64,000 bases of DNA from Clusia tigrina (lineage: Eukaryota > Arthropoda > Insecta > Diptera > Clusiidae): contig CAKKTE020000328.1 of assembly GCA_920105625.2 (NCBI GenBank), positions 2,418,001 to 2,482,000 on the forward strand, in the 5' to 3' direction. Below, one piece after another: positions 1 through 12,936 of the stretch (within the stretch, counting starts at the first letter, position 1; each line of letters starts with the position of its first letter). The position numbers and the translations under genes were made by a program. The notes beneath the pieces were generated by a model. The model saw only the letters and a program-made list of their open reading frames with translations, had not been told where the DNA came from and made no database searches.

Positions 1-1372
1 AAAAGTTACAAGCATTTGTATGTTGCAAACTTTGATAGGTGTAGGACGTCCGTATAGAAGTTAGGGCCCTTTGAAGTTTTATCAGTGTTTGATTTGGGAC
101 TCAAGGGTAGCATACCTTTGACCGATAGCTTAAATTGACAAGAGGCTCGAGTACTTTATTGTTACAAAATTTGAAGGTTTTATGACGCTCCAGTAAAAAG
201 TTACAAGCATTTGTATGTTGCAAACTTTGATAGGTAAAGGACGTACCGTATAGTAAGGGCCATTTGAAGTTTTATCAGTGTTTGATTTGGGACTCAAGGG
301 TAGCATAGCTTTGAGCGATAGCTTAAATTGACAAGAGGCTCGAGTACTTTATTGTTACAAAATTTCAAGGTTTTATGACGCTCCAGTAAAAAGTTACAAT
401 CATTTGTATATTGCAAACTTTGATAGGTGTAGGACGTACCGTATAGAAGTTAGGGCCTTTTGTAGTTTTATCAGTGTTTGATTTGGGACTCAAGGGTAGC
501 ATAGCTTTGAGCGATAACTTAAATTGACAAGAGGCTCGAGTACTTTATTGTTACAAAATTTCAAGGTTTTATGACGCTCCAGTAAAAAGTTACAAGCATT
601 TGTATGTTGCAAACTTTGATAGGTGTAGGACGTATCGTATAGAAGTAAGGGCCATTTGAAGTTTTATCAGTGTTTGATTTGGGACTCAAGGGTAGCATAG
701 CTTTGAGCGATAACTTAAATTGACAAGAGGCTCGAGTACTTTATTGTTACAAAATTTCAAGGTTTTATGACGCTCCAGTAAAAAGTTACAAGCATTTGTA
801 TGTTGCAAACTTTGATAGGTGTAGGACGTATCGTATAGAAGTAAGGGCCATTTGAAGTTTTATCAGTGTTTGATTTGGGACTCAATAGTAGCATAGCTTT
901 GAGCGATGGCTTAAATTGACAAGAGGCTCGAGTACTTTATTGTTACAATATTTCAAGGTTTTATGACGCTCCAGTAAAAAGTTACAAGCATTTGTATGTT
1001 GCAAACTTTGATAGGTGTAGGACGTACCGTATAGAAGTTAGGGCCATTTGAAGTTTTATCAGTGTTTGATTTGGGACTCAAGGGTAGCATAGCTTTCAGC
1101 GATAACTTAAATTGACAAGAGGCTCGAGTACTTTATTGTTACAAAATTTCAAGGTTTTATGACGCTCCAGTAAAAAGTTACAAGCATTTGTATGTTGCAA
1201 ACTTTGATAGGTGTAGGACGTACTGTATAGAAGTAAGTGCCATTTGAAGTTTTATCAGTGTTTGAGTTGGGACTCAAGGGTAGCATAGCTTTGAGCGATA
1301 ACTTAAATTGACAAGAGGCTTGAGTACTTTATTGTTACAAAATTTGAAGGTTTTATGACGCTCCAGTAAAAA

Positions 1373-4300
1373 GTTACAAGCATTTGTATGTTGCAAACTT
1401 TGATAGGTGTAGGACGTACCGTATAGAAGTAAGGGCCATTTGAAGTTTCATCAGTGTTTGATTTGGGACTCAAGGGTAGCATTGCTTTGAGCGATAACTT
1501 AAATTGACTAGTGACTCGAGTACTTTATTGTTACAAAATTTGAAGGTTATATGACGCTCCAGTAAAAAGTTACAAGCATTTGTATGTTGCAAACTTTGAT
1601 AGTTGTAGGACGTACCGCATAGAAGTTATGGCCATTTGAAGTTTCATCAGTGTTTGATTTGGGACTCAAGGGTAGCATACCTTTGAGCGATAACTTAAAT
1701 TGACAAGAGGCTCGAGTACTTTATTGTTAAAAAATTTCAAGGTTTTATGACGCTCCAGTAAAAAGTTACAAGCATTTGTATGTTGCAAACTTTGATAGGT
1801 GTAGGACGTACCGTATAGAAGTAAGGGCCATTTGAAGTTTTATCAGTGTTTGATTTGGGACTCAAGGGTAGCATTGCTTTGAGCGATAACTTAAATTGAC
1901 AAGTGACTCGAGTACTTTATTGTTACAAAATTTGAAGGTTATATGACGCTCCAGTAAAAAGTTACAAGCATTTGTATGTTGCAAACTTTGATAGGTGTAG
2001 GACATACCGTATAGAAGTTAGGGAAATTTGAAGTTTTATCAGTGTTTGATTTGGGACTCAAGGGTAGCATAGCTTTGAGCGATAACTTAAATTGACAAGA
2101 GGCTCGAGTACTTTATTGTTAAAAAATTTTAAGGTTTTATGACGCTCCAGTAAAAAGTTACAAGCATTTGTATGTTGCAAACTTTGATAGGTGTAGGACG
2201 TACCGTATAGATGTTAGGGCCATTTGAAGTTTTATCAGTGTTTGATTTGGGACTCAATAGTAGCATAGCTTTGAGCGATGGCTTAAATTGACAAGAGGCT
2301 CGAGTACTTTATTGTTACAAAATTTCAAGGTTTTATGACGCTCCAGTAAAAAGTTACAAGCATTTGTATGTTGCAAACTTTGATAGGTGTAGGACGTACC
2401 GTATAGAAGTAAGGGCCATTTGAAGTTTTATCAGTGTTTGATTTGGGACTCAAGGGTAGCATTGCTTTGAGCGATAACTTAAATTGACAAGTGACTCGAG
2501 TACTTTATTGTTACAAAATTTGAAGGTTATATGACGCTCCAGTAAAAAGTTACAAGCATTTGTATGTTGCAAACTTTGATAGGTGTAGGACATACCGTAT
2601 AGAAGTTAGGGAAATTTGAAGTTTTATCAGTGTTTGATTTGGGACTCAAGGGTAGCATAGCTTTGAGCGATAACTTAAATTGACAAGAGGCTCGAGTACT
2701 TTATTGTTAAAAAATTGTAAGGTTTTATGGCGCTCCAGTAAAAAGTTACAAGAATTTGTATGTTGCAAACTTTGATAGGTGTAGGACGTACCGTATAGAT
2801 GTTAGGGCCATTTGAAGTTTTATCAGTGTTTGATTTGGGACTCAAGGGTAGCATAGCTTTGAGCGATAACTTAAATTGACAAGAGGCTCGAGTACTTTAT
2901 TGTTTAAAAATTTTAAGGTTTTATGACGCTCCAGTAAAAAGTTACAAGCATTTGTATGTTGCAAACTTTGATAGGTGTAGGACGTACCGTATAGATGTTA
3001 GGGCCATTTGAAGTTTTATCAGTGTTTGATTTGGGACTCAATAGTAGCATAGCTTTGAGCGATGGCTTAAATTGACAAGAGGCTCGAGGACTTTATTGTT
3101 ACAAAATTTCAAGGTTTTATGACGCTCCAGTAAAAAGTTACAAGCATTTGTATGTTGCAAACTTTGATAGGTGTAGGACGTACCGTATAGAAGTAAGGGC
3201 CATTTGAAGTTTTATCAGTGTTTGATTTGGGACTCAAGGGTAGCATTGCTTTGAGCGATAACTTAAATTGACAAGTGACTCGAGTACTTTATTGTTACAA
3301 AATTTGAAGGTTATATGACGCTCCAGTAAAAAGTTACAAGCATTTGTATGTTGCAAACTTTGATAGGTGTAGGACATACCGTATAGAAGTTAGGGAAATT
3401 TGAAGTTTTATCAGTGTTTGATTTGGGACTCAAGGGTAGCATAGCTTTGAGCGATAACTTAAATTGACAAGAGGCTCGAGTACTTTATTGTTAAAAAATT
3501 TTAAGGTTTTATGGCGCTCCAGTAAAAAGTTACAAGCATTTGTATGTTGCAAACTTTGATAGGTGTAGGACGTACCGTATAGAAGTAAGGGCCATTTGAA
3601 GTTTCATCAGTGTTTGATTTGGGACTCAAGGGTAGCATTGCTTTGAGCGATAACTTAAATTGACTAGTGACTCGAGTACTTTATTGTTACAAAATTTGAA
3701 GGTTATATGACGCTCCAGTAAAAAGTCACAAGCATTTGTATGTTGCAAACTTTGATAGTTGTAGGACGTACCGCATATAAGTTAGGGCCATTAGAAGTTT
3801 CATCAGTGTTTGATTTGGGACTCAAGGGTAGCATACCTTTGAGCGATAACTTAAATTGACAAGAGGCTCGAGTACTTTATTGTTAAAAAATTTCAAGGTT
3901 TTATGACGCTCCAGTAAAAAGTTACAAGCATTTGTATGTTGCAAACTTTGATAGGTGTAGGACGTACCGTATAGAAGTAAGGGCCATTTGAAGTTTTATC
4001 AGTGTTTGATTTGGGACTCAAGGGTAGCATTGCTTTGAGCGATAACTTAAATTGACAAGTGACTCGAGTACTTTATTGTTACAAAATTTGAAGGTTATAT
4101 GACGCTCCAGTAAAAAGTTACAAGCATTTGTATGTTGCAAACTTTGATAGGTGTAGGACATACCGTATAGAAGTTAGGGAAATTTGAAGTTTTATCAGTG
4201 TTTGATTTGGGACTCAAGGGTAGCATAGCTTTGAGCGATAACTTAAATTGACAAGAGGCTCGAGTACTTTATTGTTAAAAAATTTTAAGGTTTTATGACG

Positions 4301-5684
4301 CTCCAGTAAAAAGTTACAAGCATTTGTATGTTGCAAACTTTGATAGGTGTAGGACGTACCGTATAGATGTTAGGGCCATTTGAAGTTTTATCAGTGTTTG
4401 ATTTGGGACTCAATAGTAGCATAGCTTTGAGCGATGGCTTAAATTGACAAGAGGCTCGAGTACTTTATTGTTACAAAATTTCAAGGTTTTATGACGCTCC
4501 AGTAAAAAGTTACAAGCATTTGTATGTTGCAAACTTTGATAGGTGTAGGACGTACCGTATAGAAGTAAGGGCCATTTGAAGTTTTATCAGTGTTTGATTT
4601 GGGACTCAAGGGTAGCATTGCTTTGAGCGATAACTTAAATTGACAAGTGACTCGAGTACTTTATTGTTACAAAATTTGAAGGTTATATGACGCTCCAGTA
4701 AAAAGTTACAAGCATTTGTATGTTGCAAACTTTGATAGGTGTAGGACATACCGTATAGAAGTTAGGGAAATTTGAAGTTTTATCAGTGTTTGATTTGGGA
4801 CTCAAGGGTAGCATAGCTTTGAGCGATAACTTAAATTGACAAGAGGCTCGAGTACTTTATTGTTAAAAAATTGTAAGGTTTTATGGCGCTCCAGTAAAAA
4901 GTTACAAGAATTTGTATGTTGCAAACTTTGATAGGTGTAGGACGTACCGTATAGATGTTAGGGCCATTTGAAGTTTTATCAGTGTTTGATTTGGGACTCA
5001 AGGGTAGCATAGCTTTGAGCGATAACTTAAATTGACAAGAGGCTCGAGTACTTTATTGTTAAAAAATTTTAAGGTTTTATGACGCTCCAGTAAAAAGTTA
5101 CAAGCATTTGTATGTTGCAAACTTTGATAGGTGTAGGACGTACCGTATAGATGTTAGGGCCATTTGAAGTTTTATCAGTGTTTGATTTGGGACCCAATAG
5201 TAGCATAGCTTTGAGCGATGGCTTAAATTGACAAGAGGCTCGAGTACTTTATTGTTACAAAATTTCAAGGTTTTATGACGCTCCAGTAAAAAGTTACAAG
5301 CATTTGTATGTTGCAAACTTTGATAGGTGTAGGACGTACCGTATAGAAGTAAGGGCCATTTGAAGTTTTATCAGTGTTTGATTTGGGACTCAAGGGTAGC
5401 ATTGCTTTGAGCGATAACTTAAATTGACAAGTGACTCGAGTACTTTATTGTTACAAAATTTGAAGGTTATATGACGCTCCAGTAAAAAGTTACAAGCATT
5501 TGTATGTTGCAAACTTTGATAGGTGTAGGACATACCGTATAGAAGTTAGGGAAATTTGAAGTTTTATCAGTGTTTGATTTGGGACTCAAGGGTAGCATAG
5601 CTTTGAGCGATAACTTAAATTGACAAGAGGCTCGAGTACTTTATTGTTAAAAAATTTTAAGGTTTTATGACGCTCCAGTAAAAA
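1373..5684. repeat. 11-monomer higher-order repeat, two copies (2156 bp each)
   Basis: Copy 1 is 1373-3528 and copy 2 is 3529-5684. Diagnostic variants recur at exactly +2156 bp: TTGACTAGTGACT at 1504 and 3660; GGGAAATTTG at 2021, 2609, 3393 and again at 4177, 4765, 5549; AATTGTAAGG near 2714 and 4870; ACAAGAATTTG near 2750 and 4906. The copies differ by scattered single bases. From 5685 to about 7.8 kb related units continue, but spacings of the same markers become 12 or 14 monomers (for example TTGACTAGTGACT at 6404 is 2744 bp after 3660). That suggests a third copy remodelled by further unequal exchange. Confidence 0.9.
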
Positions 5685-7840
5685 GTTACAAGCATTTGTA
5701 TGTTGCAAACTTTGATAGGTGTAGGACGTACCGTATAGATGTTAGGGCCATTTGAAGTTTTATCAGTGTTTGATTTGGGACTCAATAGTAGCATAGCTTT
5801 GAGCGATGGCTTAAATTGACAAGAGGCTCGAGTACTTTATTGTTACAAAATTTCAAGGTTTTATGACGCTCCAGTAAAAAGTTACAAGCATTTGTATGTT
5901 GCAAACTTTGATAGGTGTAGGACGTACCGTATAGAAGTAAGGGCCATTTGAAGTTTTATCAGTGTTTGATTTCGGACTCAAGGGTAGCATTGCTTTGAGC
6001 GATAACTTAAATTGACAAGTGACTCGAGTACTTTATTGTTACAAAATTTGAAGGTTATATGACGCTCCAGTAAAAAGTTACAAGCATTTGTATGTTGCAA
6101 ACTTTGATAGGTGTAGGACATACCGTATAGAAGTTAGGGAAATTTGAAGTTTTATCAGTGTTTGATTTGGGACTCAAGGGTAGCATAGCTTTGAGCGATA
6201 ACTTAAATTGACAAGAGGCTCGAGTACTTTATTGTTAAAAAATTTTAAGGTTTTATGGCGCTCCAGTAAAAAGTTACAAGCATTTGTATGTTGCAAACTT
6301 TGATAGGTGTAGGACGTACCGTATAGAAGTAAGGGCCATTTGAAGTTTCATCAGTGTTTGATTTGGGACTCAAGGGTAGCATTGCTTTGAGCGATAACTT
6401 AAATTGACTAGTGACTCGAGTACTTTATTGTTACAAAATTTGAAGGTTATATGACGCTCCAGTAAAAAGTCACAAGCATTTGTATGTTGCAAACTTTGAT
6501 AGTTGTAGGACGTACCGCATAGAAGTTAGGGTCATTAGAAGTTTCATCAGTGTTTGATATGGGACTCAAGGGTAGCATACCTTTGAGCGATAACTTAAAT
6601 TGACAAGAGGCTCGAGTACTTTATTGTTAAAAAATTTCAAGGTTTTATGACGCTCCAGTAAAAAGTTACAAGCATTTGTATGTTGCAAACTTTGATAGGT
6701 GTAGGACGTACCGTATAGATGTTAGGGCCATTTGAAGTTTTATCAGTGTTTGATTTGGGACTCAATAGTAGCATAGCTTTGAGCGATGGCTTAAATTGAC
6801 AAGAGGCTCGAGTACTTTATTGTTACAAAATTTCAAGGTTTTATGACGCTCCAGTAAAAAGTTACAAGCATTTGTATGTTGCAAACTTTGATAGGTGTAG
6901 GACGTACCGTATAGAAGTAAGGGCCATTTGAAGTTTTATCAGTGTTTGATTTGGGACTCAAGGGTAGCATTGCTTTGAGCGATAACTTAAATTGACAAGT
7001 GACTCGAGTACTTTATTGTTACAAAATTTGAAGGTTATATGACGCTCCAGTAAAAAGTTACAAGCATTTGTATGTTGCAAACTTTGATAGGTGTAGGACA
7101 TACCGTATAGAAGTTAGGGAAATTTGAAGTTTTATCAGTGTTTGATTTGGGACTCAAGGGTAGCATAGCTTTGAGCGATAACTTAAATTAACAAGAGGCT
7201 CGAGTACTTTATTGTTAAAAAATTTTAAGGTTTTATGGCGCTCCAGTAAAAAGTTACAAGAATTTGTATGTTGCAAACTTTGATAGGTGTAGGACGTACC
7301 GTATAGATGTTAGGGCCATTTGAAGTTTTATCAGTGTTTGATTTGGGACTCAAGGGTAGCATAGCTTTGAGCGATAACTTAAATTGACAAGAGGCTCGAG
7401 TACTTTATTGTTAAAAAATTTTAAGGTTTTATGACGCTCCAGTAAAAAGTTACAAGCATTTGTATGTTGCTAACTTTGATAGGTGTAGGACGTACCGTAT
7501 AGATGTTAGGGCCATTTGAAGTTTTATCAGTGTTTGATTTGGGACTCAATAGTAGCATAGCTTTGAGCGATGGCTTAAATTGACAAGAGGCTCGAGTACT
7601 TTATTGTTACAAAATTTCAAGGTTTTATGACGCTCCAGTAAAAAGTTACAAGCATTTGTATGTTGCAAACTTTGATAGGTGTAGGACGTACCGTATAGAA
7701 GTAAGGGCCATTTGAAGTTTTATCAGTGTTTGATTTGGGACTCAAGGGTAGCATTGCTTTGAGCGATAACTTAAGTTGACAAGAGACTCGAGTACTTTAT
7801 TGTTACAAAATTTGAAGGTTTTATGACGCTCCAGTAAAAA

Positions 7841-10800
7841 GTTACAAGCATTTGTATGTTGCAAACTTAGATAGGTGTAGGACGTACCGTATAGAAGTTA
7901 GGGCCCTTTGAAGTTTTATCAGTGTTTGATTTGGGACTCAAGTTTAGCATAGTTTTGAGCGATAACTTAAATTGACAAGATGCTCGAGTACTTTACTGTT
8001 AAAAAATTTCAAGGTTTTATGACGCTCCAGTAAAAAGTTACAAGCATTTGTATGTTGCAAAATTTGATAGGTGTAGGATGTACCGTATAGAAGTTAGGGC
8101 CATTTGAAGTTTTATCAGTGTTTGATTTGGGACTCAAAGATACCACAGCTTTGAGCGATAGCTTAAATTGACAAGAGGCTCGAGTACTTTATTGTTACAA
8201 AATTTCAAGGTTTTATGACGCTCCAGTAAAAAGTTACAAGCATTTGTATGTTGCAAACTTTGATAGGTGTAGGACGTACCGTATAGAAGTAAGGGCCATT
8301 TGAAGTTTTATCAGTGTTGGATTTGGGACTCAAGGGTAGCATAGCTTTGACCGATAGCTTATATTGACAAGAGGCTCGAGTACTTTGTTGTTACAAAATT
8401 TGAAGGTTTTATGACGCTCCAGTAAAAAGTTACAATCATTTGTATATTGCAAACTTTGATAGGTGTAGGACGTACCGTATAGAAGTTAGGGCCTTTTGTA
8501 GTTTTATCAGTGTTTGATTTGGGAGTCAAGGGTAGCATAGCTTTCAGCGATAACTTAAATTGACAAGAGGCTCGAGTACTTTATTGTTACAAATTTTCAA
8601 GGTTTTATGACGCTCCAGTAAAAAGTTACAAGCATTTGTATGTTGCAAACTTTGATAGGTGTAGGACGTACTGTATAGAAGTAAGTGCCATTTGAAGTTT
8701 TATCAGTGTTTGATTTGGGACTCAAGAGTAGCATAGCTTTCAGCAATAACTTAAATTGAAAAGAGGCTCGAGTACTTTATTGTTACAAAATTTTAAGGTT
8801 TTATGACGCTCCAGTAAAAAGTTACAAGCATTTGTATGTTGCAAACTTTGATAGGTGTAGGACGTACCGTATAGAAGTAAGGGCCATTTGAAGTTTTATC
8901 AGTGTTTGATTTGGGACTCAAGGGTAGCATTGCTTTGAGCGATAACTTAAGTTGACAAGAGACTCGAGTACTTTGTTGTTACAAAATTTGAAGGTTTTAT
9001 GACGCTCCAGTAAAAAGTTACAAGCATTTGTATGTTGCAAACTTAGATAGGTGTAGGACGTACCGTATAGAAGTTAGGGCCCTTTGAAGTTTTATCAGTG
9101 TTTGATTTGGGACTCAAGTTTAGCATAGTTTTGAGCGATAACTTAAATTGACAACATGCTCGAGTACTTTACTGTTAAAAAATTTCAAGGTTTTATGACG
9201 CTCCAGTAAAAAGTTACAATCATTTGTATGATGCAAACTTTGATAGGTGTAGGACGTACCGTATAGAAGTAAGGGCCATTTGAAGTTTTATCAGTGTTTG
9301 ATTTCGGACTCAAGGGTAGCATTGCTTTGAGCGATAACTTAAATTGACAAGTGACTCGAGTACTTTATTGTTACAAAATTTGAAGGTTATATGACGCTCC
9401 AGTAAAAAGTTACAAGCATTTGTATGTTGCAAACTTTGATAGGTGTAGGACATACCGTATAGAAGTTAGGGAAATTTGAAGTTTTATCAGTGTTTGATTT
9501 GGGACTCAAGGGTAGCATAGCTTTGAGCGATAACTTAAATTGACAAGAGGCTCGAGTACTTTATTGTTAAAAAATTTTAAGGTTTTATGGCGCTCCAGTA
9601 AAAAGTTACAAGCATTTGTATGTTGCAAACTTTGATAGGTGTAGGACGTACCGTATAGAAGTAAGGGCCATTTGAAGTTTCATCAGTGTTTGATTTGGGA
9701 CTCAAGGGTAGCATTGCTTTGAGCGATAACTTAAATTGACTAGTGACTCGAGTACTTTATTGTTACAAAATTTGAAGGTTTTATGACGCTCCAGTAAAAA
9801 GTTACAAGCATTTGTATGTTGCAAACTTAGATAGGTGTAGGACGTACCGTATAGAAGTTAGGGCCCTTTGAAGTTTTATCAGTGTTTGATTTGGGACTCA
9901 AGTTTAGCATAGTTTTGAGCGATAACTTAAATTGACAAGATGCTCGAGTACTTTACTGTTAAAAAATTTCAAGGTTTTATGACGCTCCAGTAAAAAGTTA
10001 CAAGCATTTGTATGTTGCAAAATTTGATAGGTGTAGGATGTACCGTATAGAAGTTAGGGCCATTTGAAGTTTTATCAGTGTTTGATTTGGGACTCAAAGA
10101 TACCACAGCTTTGAGCGATAGCTTAAATTGACAAGAGGCTCGAGTACTTTATTGTTACAAAATTTCAAGGTTTTATGACGCTCCAGTAAAAAGTTACAAG
10201 CATTTGTATGTTGCAAACTTTGATAGGTGTAGGACGTACCGTATAGAAGTAAGGGCCATTTGAAGTTTTATCAGTGTTGGATTTGGGACTCAAGGGTAGC
10301 ATAGCTTTGACCGATAGCTTATATTGACAAGAGGCTCGAGTACTTTGTTGTTACAAAATTTGAAGGTTTTATGACGCTCCAGTAAAAAGTTACAATCATT
10401 TGTATATTGCAAACTTTGATAGGTGTAGGACGTACCGTATAGAAGTTAGGGCCTTTTGTAGTTTTATCAGTGTTTGATTTGGGAGTCAAGGGTAGCATAG
10501 CTTTCAGCGATAACTTAAATTGACAAGAGGCTCGAGTACTTTATTGTTACAAAATTTCAAGGTTTTATGACGCTCCAGTAAAAAGTTACAAGCATTTGTA
10601 TGTTGCAAACTTTGATAGGTGTAGGACGTACTGTATAGAAGTAAGTGCCATTTGAAGTTTTATCAGTGTTTGATTTGGGACTCAAGAGTAGCATAGCTTT
10701 CAGCAATAACTTAAATTGAAAAGAGGCTCGAGTACTTTATTGTTACAAAATTTTAAGGTTTTATGACGCTCCAGTAAAAAGTTACAAGCATTTGTATGTT

Positions 10801-11760
10801 GCAAACTTTGATAGGTGTAGGACGTACCGTATAGAAGTAAGGGCCATTTGAAGTTTTATCAGTGTTTGATTTGGGACTCAAGGGTAGCATTGCTTTGAGC
10901 GATAACTTAAGTTGACAAGAGACTCGAGTACTTTGTTGTTACAAAATTTGAAGGTTTTATGACGCTCCAGTAAAAAGTTACAAGCATTTGTATGTTGCAA
11001 ACTTAGATAGGTGTAGGACGTACCGTATAGAAGTTAGGGCCCTTTGAAGTTTTATCAGTGTTTGATTTGGGACTCAAGTTTAGCATAGTTTTGAGCGATA
11101 ACTTAAATTGACAACATGCTCGAGTACTTTACTGTTAAAAAATTTCAAGGTTTTATGACGCTCCAGTAAAAAGTTACAATCATTTGTATGATGCAAACTT
11201 TGATAGGTGTAGGACGTACCGTATAGAAGTAAGGGCCATTTGAAGTTTTATCAGTGTTTGATTTCGGACTCAAGGGTAGCATTGCTTTGAGCGATAACTT
11301 AAATTGACAAGTGACTCGAGTACTTTATTGTTACAAAATTTGAAGGTTATATGACGCTCCAGTAAAAAGTTACAAGCATTTGTATGTTGCAAACTTTGAT
11401 AGGTGTAGGACATACCGTATAGAAGTTAGGGAAATTTGAAGTTTTATCAGTGTTTGATTTGGGACTCAAGGGTAGCATAGCTTTGAGCGATAACTTAAAT
11501 TGACAAGAGGCTCGAGTACTTTATTGTTAAAAAATTTTAAGGTTTTATGACGCTCCAGTAAAAAGTTACAAGCATTTGTATGTTGCAAACTTTGATAGGT
11601 GTAGGACGTACCGTATAGAAGTAAGGGCCATTTGAAGTTTCATCAGTGTTTGATTTGGGACTCAAGGGTAGCATTGCTTTGAGCGATAACTTAAATTGAC
11701 TAGTGACTCGAGTACTTTATTGTTACAAAATTTGAAGGTTATATGACGCTCCAGTAAAAA
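7841..11760. repeat. 10-monomer tandem duplication, two nearly identical 1960-bp copies
   Basis: 7841-9800 and 9801-11760 match at +1960 bp. Shared rare variants include CAAACTTAGATAGG, GTTTAGCATAGTTTTGAG, AAAGATACCACAGC (8138/10098), TGTTGGATTTGGG, TTCAGCAATAAC, ACAACATGCTCGAG and GTATGATGCAAAC. By eye I saw only three differences: near 8593 (AAATTTTC versus AAAATTTC), near 9590 (GGCG versus GACG) and near 9781 (T versus A). Partial relatives of the unit occur at about 12.94-14.34 kb, 18.03-19.4 kb and 23.1-23.8 kb. The very low divergence marks this as one of the youngest duplications in the window. Confidence 0.93.
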
Positions 11761-12936
11761 GTCACAAGCATTTGTATGTTGCAAACTTTGATAGTTGTAG
11801 GACGTACCGCATAGAAGTTAGGGCCATTAGAAGTTTCATCAGTGTTTGATTTGGGACTCAAGGGTAGCATACCTTTGAGCGATAACTTAAATTGACAAGA
11901 GGCTCGAGTACTTTATTGTTAAAAAATTTCAAGGTTTTATGACGCTCCAGTAAAAAGTTACAAGCATTTGTATGCTGCAAACTTTGATAGGTGTAGGACG
12001 TACCGTATAGAAGTAAGGGCCATTTGAAGTTTTATCAGTGTTTGATTTGGGACTCAAGGGTAGCATTGCTTTGAGCGATAACTTAAATTGACAAGTGACT
12101 CGAGTACTTTATTGTTACAAAATTTGAAGGTTATATGACGCTCCAGTAAAAAGTTACAAGCATTTGTATGTTGCAAACTTTGATAGGTGTAGGACATACC
12201 GTATAGAAGTTAGGGAAATTTGAAGTTTTATCAGTGTTTGATTTGGGACTCAAGGGTAGCATAGCTTTGAGCGATAACTTAATTTGACAAGAGACTCGAG
12301 TACTTTATTGTTAAAAAATTTTAAGGTTTTATGACGCTCCAGTAAAAAGTTACAAGCATTTGTATGTTGCAAACTTTGATAGGTGTAGGACGTACCGTAT
12401 AGATGTTAGGGCCATTTGAAGTTTTATCAGTGTTTGATTTGGGACTCAATAGTAGCATAGCTTTGAGCGATGGCTTAAATTGACAAGAGGCTCGAGTACT
12501 TTATTGTTACAAAATTTCAAGGTTTTATGACGCTCCAGTAAAAAGTTACAAGCATTTGTATGTTGCAAACTTTGATAGGTGTAGGACGTACCGTATAGAA
12601 GTAAGGGCCATTTGAAGTTTTATCAGTGTTTGATTTGGGACTCAAGGGTAGCATTGCTTTGAGCGATAACTTAAATTGACAAGTGACTCGAGTACTTTAT
12701 TGTTACAAAATTTGAAGGTTATATGACGCTCCAGTAAAAAGTTACAAGCATTTGTATGTTGCAAACTTTGATAGGTGTAGGACATACCGTATAGAAGTTA
12801 GGGAAATTTGAAGTTTTATCAGTGTTTGATTTGGGACTCAAGGGTAGCATTGCTTTGAGCGATAACTTAAATTGACAAGTGACTCGAGTACTTTATTGTT
12901 ACAAAATTTGAAGGTTTTATGACGCTCCAGTAAAAA

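Noticed and set aside
5098..5316. Short minus-strand open frames in the satellite, including 5098-5316, 16562-16771, 43035-43253, 45511-45801, 48248-48538, 51645-51935 and many similar ones (about 60-96 codons)
   Set aside because: They are the same satellite text read on the minus strand. Since 196 = 3 x 65 + 1, each frame shifts at every monomer and closes soon after one unit. There is no conserved frame, start context or domain, and the three identical frames at 22835, 24992 and 27149 simply reflect duplicated DNA.
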